DNA from: Nemertoderma westbladi
Lineage: Eukaryota; Xenacoelomorpha; Nemertodermatida; Nemertodermatidae
NCBI GenBank assembly: GCA_032718475.1
Contig: JAUCBJ010006959.1
Location: 1 to 64,000 of the forward strand
Direction: 5' to 3'
Length of the DNA stretch: 64,000 bases
Positions 1 to 10,651 of the stretch are shown here, in pieces. The notes under the pieces are model-generated. The model made no database searches, was not told the DNA's origin, and saw nothing but the letters and a program-made list of their open reading frames with translations. A program made the position numbers and the translations under genes. Every line of letters starts with the position of its first letter. Position 1 is the first letter of the stretch.

Positions 1-1521
1 CCAGTTGAATACGAATATTTGACTTGTCTTGAGAATTCTAAGAAAGGGAGAGTCCCACATTTAGTTCGTCAACTAAATTTAAGTATAGTCGATGGCATAA
101 TTCGTTGCCGTGGCCGCATTGATAACGCTAACTTACCTTGGGAAACGAAGCAACCAATATTGTTACCACCCCAACATGCGTTTACATCATTAATAATCAT
201 CGACACCCATGAGAGAATGCATGGAGGCATTGCTAACACTATTGTTGAGCTACGCCAGCGCTGGTGGATACCTCGTATCCGTCAGCGAGTTTCGACTACA
301 ATTCGTAAATGCATTATATGTAATAAAATACAAGGTAAACCATACACCGCACCCCCACCACCCCCACTACCGAAAGTTAGAGTGGAATTTTCGAGACCAT
401 TTATTGTCTGTGGCGTAGACTACACTGGTAGTTTACTCATACAAGTTGATGATATAACAAGAAGTAAAGCCTATATAGCATTGTTTACATGTCCCGCAAC
501 TAGAGCCGTCCACCTAGAGATTGTCCTAGACAACACTGTTGATAGTTTTCTTAATGCTCTACGTAGATTTGTAGCTCGTAGAGGCCGTCCAAAACGTATT
601 ATCAGCGATAACGCTACAACTTTCGTAGCCGCCAAAGAATTCCTTGAAGAACTAGTCAATAGTGATAAAATTAAGAGATTTTTATTGTATTGGCATATCG
701 ATTGGGTCAACATACCAGTTGGCGCCCCTTGGTTTGGAGGGTTTTATGAAAGATTAATCGGTCTCTCGAAGAACATCTTCAAGAAAGTTATAGGTCGCCG
801 TATTCTAACCTTAGAAGAACTCCAAACTGTCGTTGTAGAAATAGAAGCTTTCATGAACGACCGCCCCTTGACTTACATTACATCAGATAACCGAGACCCT
901 GAACCCATAACCCCATCCCTTCTCATTTGTGGTTATCGATTCACTAGTATGAATGATTCCGTATTAGAATCCATTGATGATATTCGCAATGACCCCGACG
1001 CTGAAGAAGACGGCTCGATCCTTGTAAAACGGCAGAACGAGTTACAAAGTCTCCTTAGTACAGTTTGGGTGCGATGGCGTAAAGAATACATTACAGCACT
1101 TCGTGAATATCATCGCTGGAACACTCGTCAAACAGGCAACAAAACCCCTTCCGTAGGTGCCGTAGTCCTTATCAAACCTATCAATAACAACATTCCCCGA
1201 ATGCAGTGGCCAATGGGAATCATTACAGAACTCCATCCCGGTTTAGATGGTCATGTCCGACACGTATCATTAAAGACGAAAAATGGTTATACAAGACGTG
1301 CTATTAAGAAACTGTGCCCTTTAGAATGCACTCGTAAGATCCCTATTGACATTAATAATATAAGTACTAACCACATCACACCTATTGATGACACCAACGA
1401 TAAAAATACAATAGTTATTCGTCCGAGTGCACGCCAATCAGCAATGCAAGCGAATCAAAAAATAACAAAATACTTTGAATCAAGTGAGAGTGAAAATGAT
1501 TGGGAAAATGAAAGTATGTAA
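1..1521 (+). CDS. pol: BEL/Pao pol polyprotein, integrase region (5' partial)
   Basis: C-terminal part of a Pao/BEL Pol polyprotein, the enzyme that inserts element cDNA into host DNA. The frame stays open back to base 1, so no start codon is assigned; residues here are counted from base 19. An HHCC zinc-binding module is visible (H64, H68, C98, C101), then the catalytic core with D134 in GVDYTG, D197 in SDNATTF and E244 in GFYERL, all in BEL/Pao-type context (APWFGGFYERL). A C-terminal domain follows (PSVGAVVLI), then a charged tail ending at 1521. A run of six prolines at 112-117 links the zinc module to the core. All catalytic residues are present and no stop interrupts the frame, so this part is intact. 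The reverse transcriptase would lie just upstream. Confidence 0.9.
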   Translation, partial: PVEYEYLTCLENSKKGRVPHLVRQLNLSIVDGIIRCRGRIDNANLPWETKQPILLPPQHAFTSLIIIDTHERMHGGIANTIVELRQRWWIPRIRQRVSTTIRKCIICNKIQGKPYTAPPPPPLPKVRVEFSRPFIVCGVDYTGSLLIQVDDITRSKAYIALFTCPATRAVHLEIVLDNTVDSFLNALRRFVARRGRPKRIISDNATTFVAAKEFLEELVNSDKIKRFLLYWHIDWVNIPVGAPWFGGFYERLIGLSKNIFKKVIGRRILTLEELQTVVVEIEAFMNDRPLTYITSDNRDPEPITPSLLICGYRFTSMNDSVLESIDDIRNDPDAEEDGSILVKRQNELQSLLSTVWVRWRKEYITALREYHRWNTRQTGNKTPSVGAVVLIKPINNNIPRMQWPMGIITELHPGLDGHVRHVSLKTKNGYTRRAIKKLCPLECTRKIPIDINNISTNHITPIDDTNDKNTIVIRPSARQSAMQANQKITKYFESSESENDWENESM

Positions 1522-1558
1522 ATTAGTTTGTTTTATAAACCGAAAGTAATAGGAATAA

Positions 1559-1969
1559 TGTTTTATATTAATGTGTAGAGTAGTTTATTTACGTGATAAC
1601 TAATAATAATTTGTTGCGTTTATTTGCGAATAATTAATTTAGCCGCTTTATTTTTGTGTGATTTACATTTATTTTGTCTTTCGCCAACTGGCCGGCGGAG
1701 CATGTCGTAAATATAATTGGATAAGTGATATATGGTCACATTTATTGTATTACCGGTAGAATATATATAATCTGTATGTGATATCAAGATGTGGTTTTTA
1801 ACTCGTACCATCATACTGCTGTACTGTCATATTCTGTAAGTGCTGTTGTTTCAACTGGAAGTGCATAAAAGTAATATTGTGGTTAATATATCAATCAAAC
1901 TGTAAGGAATTATTGAGTCCAGCCTTTCTTTGCCAATAAACACAAACTTCCACTATACTATCCACAACA
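1559..1969 (+). repeat. probable 3' LTR of the BEL/Pao element
   Basis: About 410 bases starting TG (1559) and ending CA (1969), just after the pol stop and a purine-rich stretch (about 1540-1557). A polyadenylation signal AATAAA lies at 1935-1940, close to the proposed end. Boundaries are inferred because the matching 5' LTR is outside the window. Confidence 0.4.
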
Positions 1970-2449
1970 AATTACAATACCAAAAGTTGAAAATATATAA
2001 TCCAAATACAGTAGCTTTCCGGGAACGTATATTATAAAGCACCACAAAAGTAGATTAGTTATAAAAACAACAATAGCAACAAACACGAAATAACGTGGGG
2101 CGAACCATATAGTGAGTGAAGCGTTAACATATCTGATATAATTAGGCAGATCAATTTACCAGTTCCGGGGATTTATATTAATTCCAACTCGTTTTCAAAA
2201 GATCCGGTATTTTTAAATTCCAGAATTCATAAAAATAACGAATTTGAATAATTCAAAATAAATAAAACCTGCGATACCAAATGCGAAACCTGCAATCTAA
2301 ACTGGTTAATCCTAGATAGTCTATAAAAACTTTAACACATCCGCACTAATCAAAATTATATCAGCACTACATAATACTTCGCACAACTTTAAAGGCTTGA
2401 TTAATTATTAATTACTCTAAATCCTTAGCGATGTAAATATTTACAGTAG
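1970..2449. other. AT-rich unique sequence, no gene seen
   Basis: AT-rich DNA between the retroelement and the 30-bp tandem array. I see no open frame of note, RNA gene or repeat unit in it. Confidence 0.5.
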
Positions 2450-5314
2450 AGCAACCTAACAATGATCTCTATAATTGTGGACTCTACCCAACCAGGGTTA
2501 AACTATAGTAGGAAAAACTAGCAGTGGTAGAATTATAGTAGAACAACCCAACAGTGGTAGAATTATAGTAGAACAACTCAACAGTGGTAGAATTATAGTA
2601 GAACAACCCAACAGTGGTAGAATTATAGTAGAACAACCCAACAATAGTAGAATTATAGTAGAACAACCTAACAATGATCTCTATAATTGTGGACTCTACC
2701 CAACCAGGGTTAAACTATAGTAGGAAAAACTAGCAGTGGTAGAATTATAGTAGAACAACCCAACAGTGGTAGAATTATAGTAGAACAACCCAACAGTGGT
2801 AGAATTATAGTAGAACAACCCAGCAGTGGTAGAATTATAGTAGAACAACCCAACAGTAGTATAATTATAGTATAAAAACCCAACAATGGTATAATTATAG
2901 TAGAACAACCCAACAGTGGTAGAATTATAGTAGAACAACCCAACAGTGGTAGAATTATAGTAGAACAACCCAACAGAGGTAGAATTATAGTAGAGCAACC
3001 CAACAGTGGTAGAATTATAGTAGAACAACCCAACAGTGGTAGAATTATATTAGAATAACCCAACAGCGGTAGAATTATAGTAGAACAACCCAACAGTGGT
3101 AGAATTACAGTAGAACAACCCAACAGTGGTATAATTATAGTATAACAACAGAACAGTGGTAGAATTATAGTAGAACCACCCAACAGGAGTAGAATTATAG
3201 TATAACAACCTAACAGTGGTATAATTATAGTAGAACAACCCAACAGTGGTAGAATTACAGTAGAACAACCCAACAGTGGTATAATTATAGTATAACAACA
3301 GAACAGCGGTAGAATTATAGTAGAACCACCCAACAGGAGTAGAATTATAGTATAACAACCTAACAGTGGTAGAATTATAGTATAACAACCCAACAGTGGT
3401 AGAATTATAGTAGAACAACCCAACAGAACCCAACAGTGGTAGAATTATAGTATAACAACCCAACAGAGGTAGAATTATAGTAGAACAACCCAACAGGAGT
3501 AGAATTATAGTATAACAACCTAACAGTGGTAGAATTATAGTATAACAACCCAACAGTGGTAGAATTATAGTAGAACAACCCAACAGTGGTAGAATTATAG
3601 TATAACAACCCAACAGAGGTAGAATTATAGTAGAACAACCCAATAGTGGTAGAATTATAGTAGAACAACCCAACAGAGGTAGAATTATAGTATAACAACC
3701 CAACAGTGGTATAATTATAGTATAACAACCCAACAGTGGTAGAATTATAGTAGAACAACCCAACAGAACCCAACAGTGGTAGAATTATAGTATAACAACC
3801 CAACAGAGGTAGAATTATAGTAGAACAACCCAACAGAGGTAGAATTATAGTATAACAACCCAACAGTGGTAGAATTATAGTAGAACAATCCAACAGTAGT
3901 AGAATTATAGTAGAACAACTAAACAGTGGTAGAATTATAGTAGAACAACCCAATAGTGGTAGAATTATAGTAGAACAACCCAACAGTGGTAGAATTATAG
4001 TAGAACAACCCAACAGTGGTAGAATTATAGTAGACCAACCCAATAGTGGTAGAATTATAGTAGAACAACCCAATAGTGGTAGAATTATAGTAGAACAACC
4101 CAACAGAGGTAGAATTATAGTATAACAACCCAACAGTGGTAGAATTATAGTAGAACAACCCAACAGTGGTAGAATTATAGTAGAACAACCCAACAGTGGT
4201 AGAATTATAGTAGACCAACCCAACAGTAGTATAATTATAGTGGAACAACCCAACAGTGGTAGAATTATAGTAGAACAACCCAACAGAGGTAGAATTATAG
4301 TGGAACAACCCAACAGTAGTAGAATTATAGTAGAACAACCCAACAGTGGTAGAATTATAGTAGAACAACCCAACAGAGGTAGAATTATAGTGGAACAACC
4401 CAACAGAGGTAGAATTATAGTATAACAACCCAACAGTGGTAGAATTATAGTAGAACAACCCAACAGTGGTAGAATTATAGTAGAACAACCCAATAGTGGT
4501 AGAATTATAGTAGAACAACCCAACAGAGGTAGAATTATAGTATAACAACCCAACAGTGGTAGAATTATAGTAGAACAACCCAACAGTGGTAGAATTATAG
4601 TAGAACAACCCAACAGTGGTAGAATTATAGTAGAACAACCCAATAGTGGTAGAATTATAGTAGAACAACCCAACAGTGGTAGAATTATAGTAGAACAACC
4701 CAATAGTGGTAGAATTATAGTAGAACAACCCAACAGAGGTAGAATTATAGTATAACAACCCAACAGTGGTAGAATTATAGTAGAACAACCCAACAGTGGT
4801 AGAATTATAGTAGAACAACCCAACAGTGGTAGAATTATAGTAGAACAACCCAATAGTGGTAGAATTATAGTGGAACAACCCAACAGAGGTAGAATTATAG
4901 TATAACAACCCAACAGTGGTAGAATTATAGTAGAACAACCCAACAGTGGTAGAATTATAGTAGAACAACCCAATAGTGGTAGAATTATAGTAGAACAACC
5001 CAACAGTGGTAGAATTATAGTGGAACAACCCAACAGTAGTAGAATTATAGTAGAACAACCCAACAGTGGTAGAATTATAGTAGAACAACCCAACAGAGGT
5101 AGAATTATAGTAGAACAACTAAACAGTGGTAGAATTATAGTATAACAATCCAACAGTGGTAGAATTATAGTAGAACAACCCAACAGAGGTAGAATTATAG
5201 TAGAACAACTAAACAGTGGTATAATTATAGTATAACAACCCAACAGTGGTAGAATTATAGTAGAACAACCCAATAGTGGTAGAATTATAGTAGAACAACC
5301 CAACAGTGGTATAA
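2450..5314. repeat. 30-bp minisatellite, about 95 copies
   Basis: Tandem array of a 30-base unit of the form caacccaacagtggtagaat plus tatagtagaa. Common variants are gagg for gtgg, tataac for tagaac, and aata for aaca. The left end contains a longer motif (around 2450-2515) repeated 212 bases later (from about 2662), and two places hold a short extra insertion (3420-3432, 3763-3775). The period is a multiple of three, so several minus-strand frames stay open for hundreds of codons; these are not genes. The array stops four bases from the stop codon of the ankyrin-repeat gene, so it forms, or lies in, that gene's 3' untranslated region. Confidence 0.95.
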
Positions 5315-5317
5315 TTC

Positions 5318-6591
5318 TTAGTAAGTCTCGGAATCAGAGGTATCGTCATTTGGAGTTGCCGGTATATTATTAGCGATGACGTCATCCTCCTCATCGCCGC
5401 TGGTAGCTGAGTAACTTCCGGCGGGGTAGGGCGCGATCTGCATAGCGGATAGAATGAGAGCGAGACAGTCGCCTACATTCTGGTTGGGGCAGCACGCGAG
5501 CGCCGGGGTCTGTCCGTTATCATCAACAAGTACAACGCTGGAACCCTTTATCAAGAGTTCCCGCACTACAGAGAACATTCCTCTATTGGCCGCTAGATGG
5601 AGCGCTATGCGACCCTCCGCGTTCTGCTGGTTAACCAACGCGTCGTCCGTCCGCTCCAACAGCAGCAACGCCGCGGTCACGTGACCCCCCTCGCAGGCCA
5701 GATGGAGCGGCAGATTGCCGTCTCCGTCCAGCAGTCTGGGGTCCGCGCTCGCCGTTGTTAGTAGCCACTCGACGCTGGTGGACTGACCGCGCTCGGCGGC
5801 GCGCATCAGCGCGGTGCGTCCCGCCCCGTCGGCCAGGTCCACGGACGCGCCGTGGGCCAGCAGCAGCTGGGCGCACTCGATGTAGTCGTGGTGGGCGGCC
5901 ACGTGGAGAGCGGTGCGCCCTCTGGCGTCGCGGGCGTTAACCGCCGCCGCCGCCTCGGCGAACTCTTCCAGCGCCTCTAGCAGCAGTTCCGCGCACATGT
6001 CCTGGTCCCGGGCGACCGCGCAGTGCAGCGGTGTGGCGCTCCCGGTCGCGAACCAACCAATCAGCGTCGAGGACTCGCAGCGCTCGAGCAGCTGTTCCAC
6101 GCAGGACTCCCGGCCGAGATAGGCGGCCCAGTGCAGCGGCGTGTAACCTTGGGCGTCCAGGGTGCCCCACAAGGGCGTCCTGGGTGCCTCCAGCGTCGCC
6201 CACTCGCACTCGTCCAGGAGTCTGTTCAGCAGGTTGGCGTGGCCCCCGGCCGCAGCCATATGGACTGCGGTGTGACCCCGGACGTCCTGCCATGTGACCA
6301 AGCCATTTGTGCCGCACAGGGAGTCCACCGCCTCCTCGTGACCGTTGGCGGCACCCCGATGTAGCGCCCCCCTGCGGTAGACATCGGTAGCCTCCACGTC
6401 GGCTCCCGTCCGTATGAGGTAGTCAGCAGCCTCGATGTGACCCCCGCCAACCGCCACCATTAACGGGGTCCGCTCCCATTGGTCGCGGTCGTTGATTGCG
6501 TCTGATGTGTCCGCAGACTGGACTAGGAGACGTAGACACTCGGTGTGCCCCCCAGCGGCCGATGCGTGAAGCGGAGAACGTCGACCGCCAC
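5318..6591 (-). CDS. PP6 regulatory ankyrin-repeat subunit, last exon (ANKRD28/44/52-like)
   Basis: C-terminal exon of an ankyrin-repeat scaffold of protein phosphatase 6. It encodes about 423 residues with roughly ten consecutive ankyrin repeats (TPLHWAA, TALHVAA, LPLHLAC, IALHLAA cores) and ends in the tail DTSDSETY. The vertebrate ANKRD28/44/52 proteins also end in SDSETY, which identifies the family and the true C-terminus. The exon begins after a good acceptor (TTACAG, 6592-6598 region) and its phase (two bases of a split Gly codon) matches the donor at 9848. The frame upstream of the acceptor (6592-6667) is intron sequence that happens to be open. The exon is much richer in G+C than the flanking repeats. 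The family organises PP6 catalytic and SAPS subunits in the cytoplasm and ER-trafficking pathways. Confidence 0.88.
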
Positions 6592-6669
6592 CTGTAACAT
6601 CATACAATCCATTTAAATCGGTGCAATGGCATGTGTTATCTAACGGGTATAATTCTATTATAAACACTG

Positions 6670-9118
6670 AAGAGTCTATGGTGTGGGATGTTCCTTGAGT
6701 CTATGGTGTGGGATGTTCCTAGAGTCTATGCTGTGGGATGTTCCTTGAGTCTATGGTGTGGGATGTTCCTTGAGTCTATGGTGTGGGATGTTCTTAGAGT
6801 CTATGGTGTGGGATGTTCCTTGAGTCTATGGTGTGGTATGTTCCTTGAGTCTATGGTGTGGGATGTTCCTTGAGTCGAGTCTATGGTGTGGGATGTTCCT
6901 TGAGTCTATGGTGTGGGATGTTCCTTGAGTCTATGGCGTGGTATGTTCCTTGAGTCTATGGTGTGGGATGTTCCTTGAGTCTATGGTGTGGGATGTTCCT
7001 TGAGTCTATGGTGTGGGATGTTCCTTGAGTCTATGGTGTGGGATGTTCCTTGAGTCTATGGTGTGGGGTGTTCCTAGAGTCTATGGTGTGGGATGTTCCT
7101 TGAGTCTATGGTGTGGGATGTTCCTAGAGTATATGGTGTGGGATGTTCCTTGAGTCTATTGTGTGCGATGTTCCTAGAGTCTATGGTGTGGGATGTTCCT
7201 TGGGTCTATGGTGTGGGATATTCCTAGAGTCTATGGTGTGGAATGTTCCTTGAGTCTATGGTGTGGTATGTCCTTGAGTCTATGGTGTGGGATGTGTTGA
7301 GTCTATGGTGTGGGATGTTCCTAGAGTCTATGGTGTGGGATGTTCCTAGAGTCTATGGTGTGGGATGTTCCTAGAGTCTATGGTGTGGGATATTCCTAGA
7401 GTCTATGGTGTGGAATGTTCCTTGAGTCTATGGTGTGGGATGTTCCTTGAGTCTATGGTGTGGGATGTGTTGAGTCTATGGTGTCGGATGTTCCTAGAGT
7501 CTATGGTGTGGGATGTTCCTTGAGTCTATGGTGTGGGATGTTCCTAGAGTCTATGGTGTGGGATGTTCCTTAAGTCTATGGTGTGGGATATTCCTTGAGC
7601 CTATGGCGTGGGATGTTCCTTGAGTCTATGGTGTGGGGTGTTCCTAGAGTCTATGGTGTGGTATGTTCCTTGAGTCTATGGTGTGGGATGTTCCTACAGT
7701 CTATGGTGTGGGATGTTCCTTGAGTCAATGGTGTGGGATGTTCCTTGAGCCTAAGGTGTGGGATGTTCCTTGAGTCTATGGTGTGGGATGCTCCTCGAGT
7801 CTATGGTGTGGGATGTTCCTAGAGTCTATGGTGTGGGATATTCCTTGAGCCTATGGTGTGGGATATTCCTTGAGTCTATGGTGTGGGATGTTCCTAGAGT
7901 CTATGGTGTGGTATGTTCCTTGAGTCTATGGTGTGGGATGTGTTGAGTCTATGGTGTGGGATGTTCCTAGAGTCTATGGTGTGGGATGTTCCTAGAGTCT
8001 ATGGTGTGGAATGTTCCTTGAGTCTATGGTGTGGGATGTTCCTGAGTCTATGGTGTGGGATGTTCCTAGAGTCTAAGGTGTGGGATGTTCCTTAAGTCTA
8101 TTGTGTGGGATATTCCTTGAGTCTATGGTGTGCTATGTTCCTTGAGTCTATGGTGTGGGATGTTCCTTGAGTCTATGGTGTGGGATGTTCCTAGAGTCTA
8201 TGGTGTGGGATGTTCCTTGAGTCTATGGTGTGGGATGTGTTGAGTCTATGGTGTGGGATGTTCCTAGAGTCTATGGTGTGGGATGTTCCTTGAGTCTATG
8301 GTGTGGGATGTTCCTAGAGTCTATGGTGTGGGATGTTCCTAAAGTCTATGGTGTGGGATGTTCTTGAGTCTATGGTGTGGGATGTTCTTAGAGTCTATGG
8401 TGTGGGATGTTCCTTGAGTCTATGGTGTGGTATGTTCCTTGAGTCTATGGTGTGGGATGTTCCTTGAGTCGAGTCTATGGTGTGGGATGTTCCTTGAGTC
8501 TATGGTGTGGGATGTTCCTTGAGTCTATGGCGTGGTATGTCCCTTGAGTCTATGGTGTGGGATGTTCCTTGAGTCTATGGTGTGGGATGTTCCTTGAGTC
8601 TATGGTGTGGGATGTTCCTTGAGTCTATGGTGTGGGATGTTCCTTGAGTCTATGGTGTGGGGTGTTCCTAGAGTCTATGGTGTGGGATGTTCCTTGAGTC
8701 TATGGTGTGGGATGTTCCTTAAGTCTATTGTGTGGGATGTTCCTAGAGTCTATGGTGTGGGATATGTTGAGTCTATGGTGTGGGATGTTCCTAGAGTCTA
8801 TGGTGTGGGATGTTCCTTAAGTCTATTGTGTGGGATGTTCCTAGAGTCTATGGTGTGGGATATGTTGAGTCTATGGTGTGGGATGTTCCTAGAGTCTATG
8901 GTGTGGGATGTTCCTAGAGTCTATGGTGTGGGATGTTCCTTGAGTCTATGGTGTGGGATGTTCCTAGAGTCTATGGTGTGGTATGTTCCTTGAGTCTATG
9001 GTGTGGGATGTGTTGAGTCTATGGTGTCGGATGTTCCTAGAGTCTATGGTGTGGGATGTTCCTAGAGTCTATGGTGTGGGATGTTCCTTGAGTCTATGAT
9101 ATGGGATGTTCCTTGAGA
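6670..9118. repeat. 25-bp minisatellite, about 98 copies, inside an intron
   Basis: Tandem array of a 25-base unit, gagtctatggtgtgggatgt plus tcctt. Two main forms alternate (CCTTGAG and CCTAGAG), and a shortened form reads gatgtgttgagtc. A block near 6787-7100, marked by ttcttagag and by a partial unit ttgagtcgagtc, recurs near 8381-8700, an offset of about 1594 bases, so the array grew partly by copying long blocks. It lies in the intron between the exons ending at 9848 and starting at 6591. The short plus-strand open frames in it (MVWDVPRVYG-type) are artefacts. Confidence 0.95.
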
Positions 9119-9366
9119 TGACTGTAAAGTCAATGGGCAACCTGCGGTTACTAATGTAATAATAATATAAGTGATTTTTTTAACTAAAGTATATGAACAA
9201 TTATTAATCGATGGCACATGAAATCAGTCAGCCCTGGGCAGCGCTTACAAGTTAAATGCAATCGAGCGAATGCGCTATTATACCTTGGGATTAGTGGGCT
9301 CAGTAGGTCATGACAATTTGTCAGGTGCAGCTTTGACACAAAATCGGAACTAGCATGGAGTAACCG
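9119..9366. other. intron sequence, no feature seen
   Basis: Unique intronic sequence between two minisatellites of the ankyrin-repeat gene. Nothing else is recognised. Confidence 0.5.
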
Positions 9367-9882
9367 GGTCTCTGACAGTACCTATACCTATAGATGCTCC
9401 CTGCAGTAGCAGGGTCTCTACCAGTACCTACCTATAGATGCTCCCTGGAGTAGGAGGGTCTCTAACAGTACCTACCTATAGATGCACCCTGGAGTAGGAG
9501 GGTCTCTCTCTAACAGTACCTACCTATAGATGCACCCTGGAGTAGGAGGGTCTCTCTCTAACAGTACCTACCTATAGATGCACCCTGGAGTAGGAGGGTC
9601 TCTAACAGTACCTACCTATAGATGCACCCTGGAGTAGGAGGGTCTCTCTCTAACAGTACCTACCTATAGATGCACCCTGGAGTAGGAGGGTCTCTCTCTA
9701 ACAGTACCTACCTATAGATGCACCCTGGAGTAGGAGGGTCTCTAACAGTACCTACCTATAGATGCACCCTGGAGTAGGAGGGTCTCTAACAGTACCTACC
9801 TACCTATAGATGCACCCTGGAGTAGGAGGGTCTCTAACAGTACCTACCTATAGATGCACCCTGGAGGAGGAGTGTCTCTACA
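9367..9882. repeat. 44-48-bp repeat that duplicates an exon end and splice donor
   Basis: About eleven copies of a 44-base unit (48 when ctct is doubled): cctacctatagatgcaccct followed by ggagtaggagggtctctaac and agta. Read on the minus strand, each unit contains the last codons of the neighbouring exon plus its donor (GCATCTATAG/GTAGGTAC). The array arose by tandem duplication across an exon-intron junction. Its right end (9849-9882) is coding. Confidence 0.9.
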
Positions 9883-10651
9883 GCATCTACATGTCCTTTT
9901 GATGCTGCGAAATCCAACGGAGTTCGTCCATTGCGGTCCTCCGCGTCAACATCGATAAAATCTTTAAACAGCAGCTCCAAGGCCTCGGCATGGCCAGCAT
10001 GGGCTGCGAGATGCAGCGGTGTTACCGGGTTCGCGCGCTCACACGCAGATGCAACCTCCGCCGGCAACTCTTCTGACAAAACGACCAGGGTTCCTTTCCG
10101 TCCAGCCAAAGCCGCGTAATGAAACGCCGTGAAGTTCTGTTCATCCCGCAGTCGCTTGATGGCCCCGTGGGTCACTAGGAGGTCGACCACCCTTCCGCTG
10201 ACGTCTGACGCGGCTGCGTAATGGAGCGGCGTGCCACCCTTAGTATCCCGATGGTTGACACGGCCACCCTCAGTCAGTAGCGTCGCTACGCACTGGTAAT
10301 TGGATGATGCAGCTGCGTAATGCAACGGAAGTCTCCCCGCTTCGTCCTCAGCTCCAGTAGAGTACCCTGTGGTAACCAGTAGCACCACGATCTCCATACA
10401 CCCCCCAGCGGCAGCGCAGTGCAGCGCCGTTCTACCAGCATCGTCGCGTAAGTCCACCGCCGGTCCCGTTGATAGGAGACGTTTACATACACCGACATGG
10501 CATCGGTACACAGCAAGGTGGAGCGGTGTAGCCCCGTCGCAACCGCGACGTTGCGGATTGGCTCCGTAGGTTAATAGCGTAGCTAGTAGGAGTTCGTGGC
10601 CGTGTTGGGCAGCGAGGTGGAGAGCCGTGTTCCCGTCAGAGTCGAGGGAAT
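9848..10651 (-). CDS. PP6 regulatory ankyrin-repeat subunit, middle exon (ANKRD28/44/52-like)
   Basis: Middle exon of the ankyrin-repeat gene: 804 bases, about 267 codons, roughly eight ankyrin repeats. Repeat cores include NTALHLAAQHGHELL, GRTALHCAAAGG, GRLPLHYAAASSNYQC and GRTPLDFAASKGH. The order of repeats matches the central part of ANKRD28/44/52. The acceptor is CTTCATAG at 10652 after a pyrimidine-rich tract, and homology to the family starts exactly there. The donor is ATAG/GTAGGT at 9848. Joining to 6591 restores a Gly codon and continues the next repeat without a gap. The open frame runs past both splice sites: leftward to a stop at 9834 and rightward through a 15-bp repeat to 12416. 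Confidence 0.85.

Larger units (their letters stand above)
1..1969 (+). mobile_element. BEL/Pao LTR retrotransposon, 3' part
   Basis: The window opens inside the pol gene of an LTR retrotransposon. The integrase frame is open from base 1 to 1521. It is followed by a purine-rich stretch and an AT-rich segment that starts with TG, holds an AATAAA at 1935-1940 and ends in CA near 1969, as expected for a 3' LTR. Gag, protease, reverse transcriptase and the 5' LTR lie upstream of the window, so element age and exact LTR ends cannot be judged here. The integrase shows no internal stop. Confidence 0.8.

Noticed and set aside
3405-5303. 632-codon minus-strand open frame (GCSTIILPLL repeats) as a membrane or structural protein
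   Set aside because: It is a 30-bp tandem array with period divisible by three; other frames are equally open and no non-repeat domain is attached.
5937-6317. Overlapping GC-rich frames in both strands of the ankyrin exon
   Set aside because: Shadows of the true ankyrin frame, caused by high G+C and few stops.
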